Shown: positions 50,322-57,558, numbered from the stretch's first letter. The stretch is 64,000 nt of DNA from Oscillospiraceae bacterium (GCA_018265835.1 JABLYK010000001.1:1-64000); one strand, 5' to 3'. Numbers and translations are program-made. Notes: generated from the letters alone by a model not told the origin.

Positions 50322-50747
50322 ATGGGCGGTTTTTTCCTTTGCATCCTCGCGGGTGCAGCCATGAGCATTCAGGGCGTGATGAATACGCGCCTGTCGGCGC
50401 AGATCGGCACGATGGAGGCCAACGCATTTGTGCAGGTTACGGCGGCGGTGCTTTCGGTGCTGGTGCTGCTGTTCTGGCGCACGGGGAGCTTCGCTGCGCT
50501 TGGCTCGGTGAACAAGCTCTACTGGTGCGGGGGCATTCTTGCGCTCGTCATCACGGTCACCGTCATGCTCGGCATCGGCAAGCTCGGCCCGACGCTGGCA
50601 ATCTCCGTCATTCTCATTGCCCAGCTGCTCACCGCCGCCGGAATCGACGCCTTTGGGCTGATGGATTCCGAAAAGCTTCCCTTCGGCTGGACGAAGTGGT
50701 GCGGACTCGCCCTCATGACCGGCGGGATGCTGCTGTTCAAGCGGTAA
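50322..50747 (+). CDS. DMT superfamily exporter, DUF606/YdcZ type
   Basis: 141 residues, four or five membrane helices. FFLCILAGAAMSIQGVMNTR and the ends ISVILIAQLLTAAGIDAFGL and GWTKWCGLALMTGGMLLFKR are typical of the short DUF606 family, whose members dimerise. The cargo is unknown. GGAGGGAC precedes the ATG. It ends inside a strong terminator. Confidence 0.85.
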   Translation: MGGFFLCILAGAAMSIQGVMNTRLSAQIGTMEANAFVQVTAAVLSVLVLLFWRTGSFAALGSVNKLYWCGGILALVITVTVMLGIGKLGPTLAISVILIAQLLTAAGIDAFGLMDSEKLPFGWTKWCGLALMTGGMLLFKR

Positions 50748-50789
50748 AAAACACCGGCTCTTGTCTGAACGACAGAGCCGGTGTTTTTT
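50746..50789 (+). terminator. bidirectional terminator
   Basis: A long stem (AAAAAACACCGGCTCT...AGAGCCGGTGTTTTTT) overlapping the last codon of the exporter gene and facing the next minus-strand gene. Confidence 0.85.
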
Positions 50790-50799
50790 GTGGGATCCA

Positions 50800-50997
50800 T
50801 CAAAGCCCGAACGAAGAGATCAGGTCTGTCACGGAGCCCAGCAGATTGAAGATGGTGTCAAAGTCATAGTACTGATACGCGGCATTCCAGATGCGGTCGG
50901 GGTTGCCGCCGGTGAGAAGACCGACGCCGAGCGCGATTTCGCCGACGATCAGAATGCAGACCGCGGTAATCAACACGATTTTCCACGCTTTTTTCAT
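50800..50997 (-). CDS. small single-helix membrane protein
   Basis: 65 residues: one helix (KIVLITAVCILIVGEIALGV), then a short external tail with NPDRIWNAAYQYYDFDTIFN. The start overlaps the stop of the larger membrane gene by ATGA, so the two are coupled and probably work together. No family recognised. Confidence 0.7.
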   Translation of the reverse strand: MKKAWKIVLITAVCILIVGEIALGVGLLTGGNPDRIWNAAYQYYDFDTIFNLLGSVTDLISSFGL

Positions 50998-52049
50998 GCG
51001 ACTTCAACCTCCTTGCAGCACCAGCGCTTTCCGAGGCGGACGAGCGCACGGATCCAGCCAATCGTGACCTGAATGAAGAACCAGATGGAGAACCACAGCA
51101 GCACCAGCGCAACGGCAAACACCGACGCGCCGCCGCCGAGCAGAATGAGCATGTCCGCCACGACCGACAGGCCGATGAACGCCGTGCCGATCAGACCGAC
51201 GCCGGCCGCGACCGCAGCCACGCCGATGGCGAAGAAACACAGGTTCAGCGCCAGCAGCACAACAAACACCGGCACGCCGACGATGATCGCGCCGATCGTA
51301 TACAGAATCGCCAAAAACGGGTTCGTCTTTGTGACCGTCTCCGTCTCCAGTTCGTCGAACATCTCGGTGAACGGGTTTTCTTCCGTTCCGTCTTCCTCGG
51401 AGTAATAGCCGTCGTCCTGATACTGGCCGTCCTCTTCGGAGTAATAGCCATCGTCCTGGTATTGGCCGTCCTCTTCGGAGTAATAGCCATCGTCCTGGTA
51501 TTGGCCGTCCTCTTCGGAGTAATAGCCGTCGTCCTGATACTGGCCGTCCTCCTCAGGGTAATAGCCGTCGTCCTGATACTGGCCGTCTTCCCCGGAGAAG
51601 GAGCCGTCGTCCTGATACTGGCTATCTTCCTCAGGGTAGTAGCCGTCGTCTTCATACGAACCGCTGTCTTCGAAATCATAGCCATCGTCCGCAGCGTCGT
51701 CCTCTGCCTGTTCCGGCGCACCGGCAGTATCCAGGATCACATTCCGGGCCGGGGGATACTGGGTTTCATCAATGCGCTGCTCCGGCTTCGGCGGCTGCAC
51801 CGACTCCGGTGCGACCACGGGCGCGGCGGCTGGGGTGATTTTCCCGCTGTCAGCATAGCGAATCAGCGCAACGGCGACCTTCGTCGGGTTACCGATCTCC
51901 TGAATCAGCCGTTCCTCGTCCGGCGCGGCATCGAACATCCGTTCCATCTTCTCAATCAGCGCGACGCGGGTGTTGTCATCGGTAATCAGGCCGAGAAGAC
52001 TGCTGATCTCAGCCATGTAGCTTTGTCTGTTGATAACGGTCACCTCCAT
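50994..52049 (-). CDS. HAAS-like membrane protein with acidic 13-residue repeats
   Basis: 351 residues. The N-terminal 75 residues resemble the HAAS/DUF1700 domain (LLGLITDDNTRVALIEKMER, LIQEIGNPTKVAVALI), usually linked to PadR-type regulation. A linker rich in Pro leads to six full and one partial copies of DGYYSEEDGQYQD (residues 135-221), very acidic and tyrosine-rich. Four or more C-terminal helices follow (FLAILYTIGAIIVGVPVFVV). AGAGGT precedes the ATG. The function of the repeat is unknown. Confidence 0.8.
   Translation of the reverse strand: MEVTVINRQSYMAEISSLLGLITDDNTRVALIEKMERMFDAAPDEERLIQEIGNPTKVAVALIRYADSGKITPAAAPVVAPESVQPPKPEQRIDETQYPPARNVILDTAGAPEQAEDDAADDGYDFEDSGSYEDDGYYPEEDSQYQDDGSFSGEDGQYQDDGYYPEEDGQYQDDGYYSEEDGQYQDDGYYSEEDGQYQDDGYYSEEDGQYQDDGYYSEEDGTEENPFTEMFDELETETVTKTNPFLAILYTIGAIIVGVPVFVVLLALNLCFFAIGVAAVAAGVGLIGTAFIGLSVVADMLILLGGGASVFAVALVLLWFSIWFFIQVTIGWIRALVRLGKRWCCKEVEVA
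51387..51647 (-). repeat. 39-bp tandem repeat encoding the 13-residue motif
   Basis: Seven units of a 39-bp coding repeat. The three units nearest the helices are almost identical; the outer ones have drifted (P for S, SFSG). This indicates recent slippage or expansion. Confidence 0.85.
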
Positions 52050-52069
52050 GGGATACCTCTAATTCAAAT

Positions 52070-52098
52070 ATTATATTGCACCTTTTCGATACGGTCAA
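52070..52098 (-). promoter_or_regulatory. promoter of the HAAS-like operon
   Basis: TTGACC, 17 bp, TATAAT on the minus strand. Confidence 0.78.
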
Positions 52099-52202
52099 GT
52101 GCGAAAATGCAAATTGGAGGGGAAACCGGTCGAACGCATCGCGCTGCACAGGCAAAAAAACAAGCGGCTTAGCCGGTGGTTTCTTATTGCGCCCCGCAGT
52201 GC

Positions 52203-52231
52203 TTGACAAGGGGCAGATGTTTTACTAAAAT
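52203..52231 (+). promoter_or_regulatory. proS promoter
   Basis: A consensus TTGACA, 17 bp, TAAAAT. No T-box fits in the 70-base leader. Confidence 0.78.
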
Positions 52232-52300
52232 AAATAAGTTACACCAAACGATACGGTTGGGCGCCCGCCCTGCCGGCGAAACATAAAGGAGCGTTGCGCG

Positions 52301-53737
52301 ATGGCAAAAGAGAAAAAGGTGGAGCAAATCACCGACATGGAGGTAGACTTTGCCCAGTGGTTCACGGATGTGTGCACCAAGGCGGAGCTGGTCGATTATT
52401 CCGGCGTCAAGGGTCTGTTCATCCTGCGCCCGTATGGCTATGCCATCTGGGAGAATATCCAGAAGGTGCTCGACGAAAAGTTCAAGGCGACCGGCCATGA
52501 AAACGTGTCCATGCCGCTGCTGATCCCGGAATCCCTGCTGCAGAAGGAAAAGGACCACGTGGAGGGCTTCGCGCCGGAGTGCGCGTGGGTCACGATGGGC
52601 GGCAGCGAGGAGCTGCCGGAGCGGCTGTGCATCCGCCCGACGTCCGAGACGCTGTTTTGCGACCACTGGAGCCACGTGGTGCATAGCTGGCGCGACCTGC
52701 CGTGCCTGTACAACCAGTGGTGCAGCGTGCTGCGCTGGGAGAAAACCACGCGCCCGTTCCTGCGCGGCCGCGAATTCCTGTGGCAGGAGGGGCACACCCT
52801 GCACGCCACGGAGGAGGAAGCGCGCAAGGAAACGCTGCAAATGCTCGAAATTTACGCCGACACGTGCGAACATTACCTTGCCATGCCCGTCATCCGCGGC
52901 AACAAGACCGACAAGGAGAAGTTCGCCGGCGCGGTGAACACCTACACGATCGAGTGCATGATGCACGACCGCAAGGCGCTGCAGTCCGGCACCAGCCACT
53001 ATTTTGGCGACGGCTTTGCCCGCGCGTTCAACATCACGTTCAGCGACAAGGAAAACAAGCTGAGCTACCCGCACCAGACCTCGTGGGGCATGTCCACCCG
53101 CATCATCGGCGGCATCATCATGACGCATGGCGACAATAACGGGCTTGTCCTGCCGCCGAAAATCGCGCCGATCCAGGTGGTCGTGCTGCCCATCGCGGCG
53201 CACAAGCCGGGCGTGACCGAAAAGGCAGAGGAGCTCGTTTCCCGCCTGAAGGCCGCAGGCCTGCGCGTGAAGGGCGACTTCAGCGACAACAGCCCCGGCT
53301 GGAAGTTTGCCAACTGGGAGATGAAGGGCGTTCCGCTGCGCGTGGAGATCGGCCCGAAGGACATCGAAAACGGCCAGTGCGTCGCCGTCCGGCGCGACAA
53401 CCGCGAGAAGACCGCTGTGAAGCTTGACGAGCTGGAGCAGCGCATTCCGGAGCTGCTGGACGTGGTGCAGCAGGGGCTGTTCGACAAGGCAAAGCAGAAT
53501 CTGGACGAGCACATCTACACCGCGCACTCGCTGGAGGAGGCCAGGCAGCTTCAGGAGGAGCACGGCGGCTTTATCAAGACCATGTGGTGCGGCGATCTCG
53601 CCTGTGAGATGGCCATGAAGGAGCAGGCCGGCATGTCCAGCCGCTGCATCCCGTTCGAGCAGGAGCATCTCGGCGACGTGTGCCCCGTCTGCGGCAAGCC
53701 CGCCAAGACGATGATCTACTGGGGCGTCGCATACTGA
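52301..53737 (+). CDS. proS: prolyl-tRNA synthetase, archaeal/eukaryal type
   Basis: 478 residues, the short ProS type 3 without an editing insertion. Class II motifs: LFILRPYGYAIWENIQKVLD, LCIRPTSETLFCDHWSHVVH, LYNQWCSVLRWEKTTRPFLR (motif 2) and HQTSWGMSTRIIGGIIMTHG (motif 3). The C-terminal zinc-like end has CGDLACEMAMKEQAGM and CPVCGKPAKTMIYWG. AAAGGAGCG precedes the ATG. It is monocistronic. Confidence 0.96.
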   Translation: MAKEKKVEQITDMEVDFAQWFTDVCTKAELVDYSGVKGLFILRPYGYAIWENIQKVLDEKFKATGHENVSMPLLIPESLLQKEKDHVEGFAPECAWVTMGGSEELPERLCIRPTSETLFCDHWSHVVHSWRDLPCLYNQWCSVLRWEKTTRPFLRGREFLWQEGHTLHATEEEARKETLQMLEIYADTCEHYLAMPVIRGNKTDKEKFAGAVNTYTIECMMHDRKALQSGTSHYFGDGFARAFNITFSDKENKLSYPHQTSWGMSTRIIGGIIMTHGDNNGLVLPPKIAPIQVVVLPIAAHKPGVTEKAEELVSRLKAAGLRVKGDFSDNSPGWKFANWEMKGVPLRVEIGPKDIENGQCVAVRRDNREKTAVKLDELEQRIPELLDVVQQGLFDKAKQNLDEHIYTAHSLEEARQLQEEHGGFIKTMWCGDLACEMAMKEQAGMSSRCIPFEQEHLGDVCPVCGKPAKTMIYWGVAY

Positions 53738-53746
53738 GCAGCGTCA

Positions 53747-53897
53747 GAAGCTGCTCGCTCCATTCCATTTCCGGCTGAAGCCGAAAACTCCATATCCGCT
53801 CCCGCCTTCTTCCTTCCAAATCCGAAACATGGTTTCGGATTTGCAGGGGAACGAAGCGCGATCCCGTTCTGTCCAAAAAGCTTGCTTTTTGGACAGA
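53747..53897. repeat. intergenic repeat family B, copy with terminal hairpin
   Basis: CTCGCTCCATTCCATTTCC, AAGCCGAAAACTCC and a perfect AAATCCGAAAC...GTTTCGGATTT hairpin match the order of the copy near 49.6 kb. A further hairpin TGTCCAAAAAGC...GCTTTTTGGACA at the right end resembles the terminal hairpin of family A. Confidence 0.65.
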
Positions 53898-53902
53898 CGC
53901 AA

Positions 53903-53932
53903 GCCCGCGGCAAACCGCTGTTTGCCGCGGGC
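53903..53932 (+). terminator. proS-side terminator
   Basis: A 12-bp stem GCCCGCGGCAAA/TTTGCCGCGGGC with TTTT after it. Confidence 0.82.
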
Positions 53933-53938
53933 GTTTTG

Positions 53939-54403
53939 TCATTCTGAAACCTCGTCATACAGATGGTAGGAGAGCCGGAGATGGAGCAGACCGTTTGTCG
54001 CATCCAGACAGGCTTCATCGGCCTGCACAATCAGACTGCCGAGGGTGGACAGGACGAGCGCATCCATCATGCCGTTGATGACGATGCGGTCAAGCTCGAA
54101 GCGGATGGAGCCGCGCATGTCATCGTCCTCGGCGACGAGATCGGCACAGAGATATTCCGCAAGGTAAAGCGCCTGATTCCGGAACGCGGCAAAGTGCTCT
54201 GCTTTCTGCTGGTTCGGCACCTGCCGAATGTGCGAAAGCGTATCCTTACCCTCCGTGGCCGGTGCGCCGACCAACTTCATCAGAAGCTGCATTTCCGCCT
54301 GAATATCCGCAGGGGTCATGCCCTCATAGTGCGCGTTCAGCTTTTCCTCGGCCTGTTTCAGGAGCGCTTGATCCTCCGTCTAATAGTGCCGTTCGATTTT
54401 CAT
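53939..54403 (-). pseudogene. conserved-looking gene with an in-frame TAG at codon 8
   Basis: From the ATG at 54403, preceded by GGAGGAATCACTT and a consensus promoter, the frame reads MKIERHY, a TAG (54380-54382), then TEDQALLKQAEEKLNAHYEG and on through a helical protein to 53939. Translation could restart at an internal ATG (54319, MTPADIQAEMQLLMK), but that start has no well-spaced ribosome site. The product has LYLAEYLCADLVAEDDDMRG and YHLYDEVSE; no family recognised. It may be a new pseudogene, a read-through gene or a short leader peptide plus a gene. Confidence 0.6.
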
Positions 54404-54438
54404 AAGTGATTCCTCCGCTCTCATAAAACGATTCATTG

Positions 54439-54474
54439 TTGGGCAATCTTCCATTATATTATACTTTTGCCCAA
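54439..54474. promoter_or_regulatory. inverted-repeat operator around the promoter
   Basis: TTGGGCAA and TTGCCCAA lie 20 bp apart and bracket the -10 of the minus-strand promoter. The adjacent divergent XRE regulator is the natural candidate to bind it. Confidence 0.6.
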
Positions 54475-54486
54475 AATTTTAGTCAA
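54458..54486 (-). promoter_or_regulatory. promoter of the TAG-interrupted gene
   Basis: TTGACT, 17 bp, TATAAT on the minus strand: near consensus, suggesting the gene is or was well expressed. Confidence 0.8.
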
Positions 54487-54563
54487 TTGGTCATTAACAA
54501 AAACGGACTACTTTTTTCAAAAAACATATAATAATGTCGTGAGAATCAGGAAGGACACGCGGC

Positions 54564-54833
54564 ATGATGGGCAAAGATGTGGAATTTAAAAATCGGGATC
54601 GGTTTATCGAACTCGGAATCACGATTGCGGCACTTCGCAAAATGAAGGGGCTGTCTCAGGAAAAGCTGGCCGAGCGGGCAAATATCAGCCGCTCGCATTT
54701 GAGTTCCATCGAAGCGCCGGGTGTCGCCTATTCGTTCTCTCTGGATGTTCTTTATAACATCGCCGATGCGCTGGAGATGAAGCCGGGCGATCTGCTGAAC
54801 ATCAGCCTGACGCCCCCGAATCATACAAAATAA
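54564..54833 (+). CDS. XRE family transcriptional regulator
   Basis: 89 residues, a single HTH_3 domain: ITIAALRKMKGLSQEKLAER, ANISRSHLSSIEAPGV and LDVLYNIADALEMKPGDLLN. Divergent from the amber-interrupted gene, with an inverted repeat lying over that gene's promoter, so it is likely its repressor. A TATAAT lies at 54527-54532, but no good -35 was seen. The start is 54564 or the adjacent ATG. Confidence 0.88.
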   Translation: MMGKDVEFKNRDRFIELGITIAALRKMKGLSQEKLAERANISRSHLSSIEAPGVAYSFSLDVLYNIADALEMKPGDLLNISLTPPNHTK

Positions 54834-54834
54834 A

Positions 54835-54860
54835 CCGCACCTGCCAGACGGCGGGTGCGG
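54835..54860 (+). terminator. terminator after the XRE gene
   Basis: CCGCACC-TGCC...GGC-GGGTGCGG followed by TTTCT. Confidence 0.75.
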
Positions 54861-54868
54861 TTTCTGAT

Positions 54869-54897
54869 TTGACAGATTTCGACTTTTCTGCTACCAT
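54869..54897 (+). promoter_or_regulatory. promoter of the small peptide gene
   Basis: TTGACA, 17 bp, TACCAT. The transcript would begin at about 54904, at a perfect hairpin CCCGGCTCC...GGAGCCGGG (54902-54923), a typical 5' stabilising stem. Confidence 0.6.
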
Positions 54898-54978
54898 ATG
54901 CCCCGGCTCCGTATGGAGCCGGGACATTGCCAGATACGGTAGGCGGTTTGCCACACCACCCGAAAGGGGGTGAGACAT

Positions 54979-55062
54979 GTGCCGATTACATTGACGTTCC
55001 ATATCCTTTGCTGGACTGTGACGATCAGGGTAAAAAGCAAAAACCGCCACTCGGCCAAGTGA
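54979..55062 (+). CDS. 27-residue hydrophobic-basic peptide, putative type I toxin
   Basis: From a GTG preceded by AAGGGGGTG the peptide reads PITLTFHILCWTVTIRVKSK then NRHSAK: a hydrophobic stretch of about 16 residues and a basic tail. An antisense RNA overlaps its 3' end. A long-range pairing between 54943-54952 (GCGGTTTGCC) and 55101-55110 (GGCAAACCGC) could fold the message around the ribosome site. This is the layout of type I toxin genes such as txpA or fst; I do not know a named family for this peptide. Confidence 0.6.
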   Translation: MPITLTFHILCWTVTIRVKSKNRHSAK

Positions 55063-55132
55063 CGGTTCTGCTTATGGATTAAGTAGAAAATAAGCCACGG
55101 GGCAAACCGCTTACCGGCAATGCCCTTTTCTA
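55032..55132 (-). ncRNA. antisense RNA, putative type I antitoxin
   Basis: A strong promoter points to a start at about 55132. The RNA would carry GGCATTGCCGGTAAGCGG, the same sequence as part of the toxin leader, and run through the complement of the toxin's last codons. It ends in a hairpin AACCGTCACT...AGTGGCGGTT (55042-55067) followed by TTTTTGCTTTTT. That U-tract is present only on the minus strand, so the terminator is built for the antisense transcript. Confidence 0.62.
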
Positions 55133-55138
55133 TCTGTT

Positions 55139-55166
55139 ATTATACTGCTGCGCCCGGATTTGTCAA
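55139..55166 (-). promoter_or_regulatory. promoter of the antisense RNA
   Basis: A consensus TTGACA, 16 bp, TATAAT on the minus strand, with no protein-coding frame downstream. Confidence 0.75.
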
Positions 55167-55209
55167 GGGTGCGGTTTTTCATTTTCGCCAAGGAGCCGCG
55201 ATCCCAGCC

Positions 55210-55322
55210 AAGGCTTCCCCCTCTGGGGGAAGCTGTCGGCGTTAGCCGACTGATGAGGGGACGCATTCGGACACCTCATCCGTCACGCTTCGCGTGCCAC
55301 CTTCCCCTCAAGGGGAAGGCTT
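55210..55322. repeat. REP/MITE-like intergenic repeat, family C
   Basis: About 113 bp with near-inverted ends (AAGGCTTCCCC at left, GGGGAAGGCTT at right) and internal hairpins: CCCCCTCTGGGGG, GTCGGCGTTAGCCGAC, GTCACGCTTCGCGTGCC and TTCCCCTCAAGGGGAA. I recognise the sequence type as one common between genes in gut clostridial genomes. One copy is present here and no transposase. Confidence 0.75.
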
Positions 55323-55339
55323 CGGGTGCGTGCGGTTTT

Positions 55340-55726
55340 TCATTTCATGCTTTGCACCTTCCACGCGGCGGCTGCGTCCGCGCGGGTGAGCACCCACGGG
55401 CGGCTGGTGTGCGGCGTGTTGGTTTCGGTCTCGACATAGTCCGCAAGCAGGACGATGGTGTTCCTGTCGCCCACTGTGCTGCTGCCCGCGAGGTAGGATT
55501 CCCAATACGCCTCGCTGTACGCAAGCCGCGTCAGGGTGCAGCCGCCGAACTCCTTGCGGAAGCGCGTCATCGCGCAGTCCATGGCGCTGCGGATTTCTGC
55601 CTCCGAAAACCGCTCGGACGCGCCGGGTGCAAGCTGCACGCCGCGCGTGCTGCCGGGCGCTCCGCAGGCGGCGAGCAGCGGCAGACACAGTGCCAGCGCA
55701 AGCAGGACGCAGACTGCGCGCTTCAT
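55340..55726 (-). CDS. small lipoprotein
   Basis: 128 residues. Signal VLLALALCLPLLAACGAPGS (lipidated Cys in LAAC) and a short globular part with FSEAEIRSAMDCAMTRFRKE, YSEAYWESYLAG, RNTIVLLADYVETETNTPH and WKVQSMK. Similar short lipoproteins in clostridia have a DUF4829-like fold. It overlaps the ruvX stop by ATGA and ends a folC-ruvX operon. Confidence 0.75.
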   Translation of the reverse strand: MKRAVCVLLALALCLPLLAACGAPGSTRGVQLAPGASERFSEAEIRSAMDCAMTRFRKEFGGCTLTRLAYSEAYWESYLAGSSTVGDRNTIVLLADYVETETNTPHTSRPWVLTRADAAAAWKVQSMK

Positions 55727-56148
55727 GGCCGGCCGTCCTTCCCGTGCGCGCCCAGATACCCCTCCAGAATGAGACTTGCAGCCACGGCATCCACCGACTG
55801 GCGGTGCTTTTTCTCCTTTTTTCCGTTGGCGCGCAGGATGCTGTGCGCTTCGATGGAGGAACGCCGCTCGTCCCAGAGCACGACATCCAGCCCCGTGGCC
55901 TCGCGCAGGCGCTGCGCCACCATGCGGCTCTTTTCCGCGCGCGGGCCTTCCGTGCCGTCCATGTTTTTCGGCAGGCCGAGCACCAGCAGGCCGACGCCGT
56001 TGGCGCGTGCCTCTTCCGCGATGCGCGCGACGGCGCGGTCGAGATTCCACTCGTTGAGCGTCCACGCGCGGCCGCACAAAATCGCCGATTCGTCCGACAG
56101 TGCCAGCCCAATGCGCTGGTCGCCATAATCAATGCCCATGATTCGCAT
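55723..56148 (-). CDS. ruvX: Holliday junction resolvase-like RuvX (YqgF)
   Basis: 141 residues of the RNase H fold: IMGIDYGDQRIGLALSDESA with the first catalytic Asp, LLVLGLPKNMDGTEGPRAEK, VVLWDERRSSIEAHSIL and SVDAVAASLILEGYL with the last Asp. It acts in pre-16S rRNA processing. AAAGGAG is 8 bases before the ATG at 56148; a GTG three codons upstream is too close to it. Confidence 0.92.
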   Translation of the reverse strand: MRIMGIDYGDQRIGLALSDESAILCGRAWTLNEWNLDRAVARIAEEARANGVGLLVLGLPKNMDGTEGPRAEKSRMVAQRLREATGLDVVLWDERRSSIEAHSILRANGKKEKKHRQSVDAVAASLILEGYLGAHGKDGRP

Positions 56149-56153
56149 GAGAG

Positions 56154-57422
56154 TCACTCCTTTCGGAAGCAGCGGCGGATCTCGCCCGCCATGTAGAGCG
56201 AGCCGGTCGCGCAGACTATGCCGTCCGCGCCCGCCATTGACAGTGCCGTCGCCACCCCGTCAGGGACGGTGGCGCAGGATGTGACGGGCTTGCCGTACCG
56301 CTGCAGATGCGCCGCGAGCGCGTCCGCCGGCAGGGCGCGCTCGCTCTCCGGCGTGACGGCGACGAACGCGGCCGCCTGCGGCGCGAGAATGTCCGTCATT
56401 GCAGTATAATCCTTATCGGCCAGCAGACCGACCAGAAGAATTTTTCGGTTTTTGGGAAAGTATCGCTCCAGATTCGCCGCGACCGTCTCGGCGCACTGGG
56501 GGTTGTGCCCGCCGTCGAGCACGAACCACGGCGCGCGCTGCAAAATCTCAAACCGCGCGGGCCACGAGACGGTGCGCAGTCCCTCGCGCACCGCGCTGTC
56601 CGGGATCGCCCAGCCTGCGTCGCGCAGCACGCCGACGGCTTCGAGCGCGACGGCGGCGTTTTTGCGCTGGTGTGCGCCGAGCAGCGGCAGCGAGAGCGCT
56701 GCGCCGCCCCGGTAGCGGAAGGTCTGCCCGTCCACGGAGTCGGTCAGCGGCTCGATGGCGGAAAAGTCCGCTTCCGTCAACGGTACGCCGCGCTCCCGGC
56801 ACGCATCGCGCAGCACGGCGGCGGCCTCCGGCGCCTGCTGATAGGAAACGGCGCGGGTTCCTGGCTTGATGATCCCGGCCTTTTCAAACGCGATCTGCGC
56901 GACCGTGTCGCCCAGCACGGCGGTGTGGTCCAGCCCGATGTTGGTGATTACGGCGCACTCCGGCGCGCGGATGACGTTCGTCGCGTCGAGCCGTCCGCCG
57001 AGGCCGACCTCCAGCACCACAATGTCGCACTGCTGATCGGCGAACCACAAAAACGCTGCGGCGGTGACCAGCTCAAACTCCGTGGGCGGGTCGGCCATTG
57101 CCGCCACGCACGGGTGCAGCCGGTCGCACACGGCGGCCAGCTCCGCGTCGGTGATGGGCGTGCCGTTGACCTGCATCCGCTCGTTGAACCGCTCGATGAA
57201 CGGCGAAATGTACAGCCCCGTGCGGTATCCGGCGGCGCGGAGGACGGACGCGAGCATCGCGGCGGTGGAGCCTTTCCCGTTCGTCCCGGCCACGTGCACG
57301 TAGTGCAGCGTGTCCTGCGGATTGCCGAGCAGCGACAAAAGCTGCCGCACCCGCTCCAGACCCGGCCGGGAGCCAAGCCATGAGACGCCCGAGATGAATT
57401 CCATTGCCTGTTCGATGGTCAT
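56154..57422 (-). CDS. folC: folylpolyglutamate synthase/dihydrofolate synthase
   Basis: 422 residues, a Mur-ligase fold enzyme that adds glutamate to folates. The ATP loop is VHVAGTNGKGSTAAMLASVL, then TGLYISPFIERFNERM, ITNIGLDHTAVLGDTVAQIA and DGGHNPQCAETVAANLERYF. GGGGAGG precedes the ATG. It heads an operon with ruvX and a lipoprotein gene. Confidence 0.94.
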   Translation of the reverse strand: MTIEQAMEFISGVSWLGSRPGLERVRQLLSLLGNPQDTLHYVHVAGTNGKGSTAAMLASVLRAAGYRTGLYISPFIERFNERMQVNGTPITDAELAAVCDRLHPCVAAMADPPTEFELVTAAAFLWFADQQCDIVVLEVGLGGRLDATNVIRAPECAVITNIGLDHTAVLGDTVAQIAFEKAGIIKPGTRAVSYQQAPEAAAVLRDACRERGVPLTEADFSAIEPLTDSVDGQTFRYRGGAALSLPLLGAHQRKNAAVALEAVGVLRDAGWAIPDSAVREGLRTVSWPARFEILQRAPWFVLDGGHNPQCAETVAANLERYFPKNRKILLVGLLADKDYTAMTDILAPQAAAFVAVTPESERALPADALAAHLQRYGKPVTSCATVPDGVATALSMAGADGIVCATGSLYMAGEIRRCFRKE

Positions 57423-57495
57423 GCGCGCTGTCCTCCCCAGATAAGATCAGATTTAAAATTATACCACATCCCTTGCCGCACGGCAACCGGACAGG

Positions 57496-57524
57496 TTGCG
57501 TTTTCTGTCGGTTTGCGGTACACT
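57496..57524 (+). promoter_or_regulatory. promoter of the AEC transporter gene
   Basis: TTGCGT, 17 bp, TACACT. Its position rules out the earlier ATG as a normal start. Confidence 0.6.
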
Positions 57525-57558
57525 GAACCGGATGCGACAAGCGAATGGGGGTGGATGT

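Noticed and set aside
51387..51647. Regular 39-bp repeats resembling a CRISPR array
   Set aside because: The units are contiguous with no spacers, stay in frame and code for a tandem peptide motif in an intact gene.
52100..52300. T-box or riboswitch before proS
   Set aside because: The leader after the promoter is only about 65 bases, with no specifier stem or terminator.
55210..55322. Structured RNA such as a riboswitch
   Set aside because: The sequence matches a common dispersed intergenic repeat type and lies downstream, not upstream, of the flanking genes' starts.
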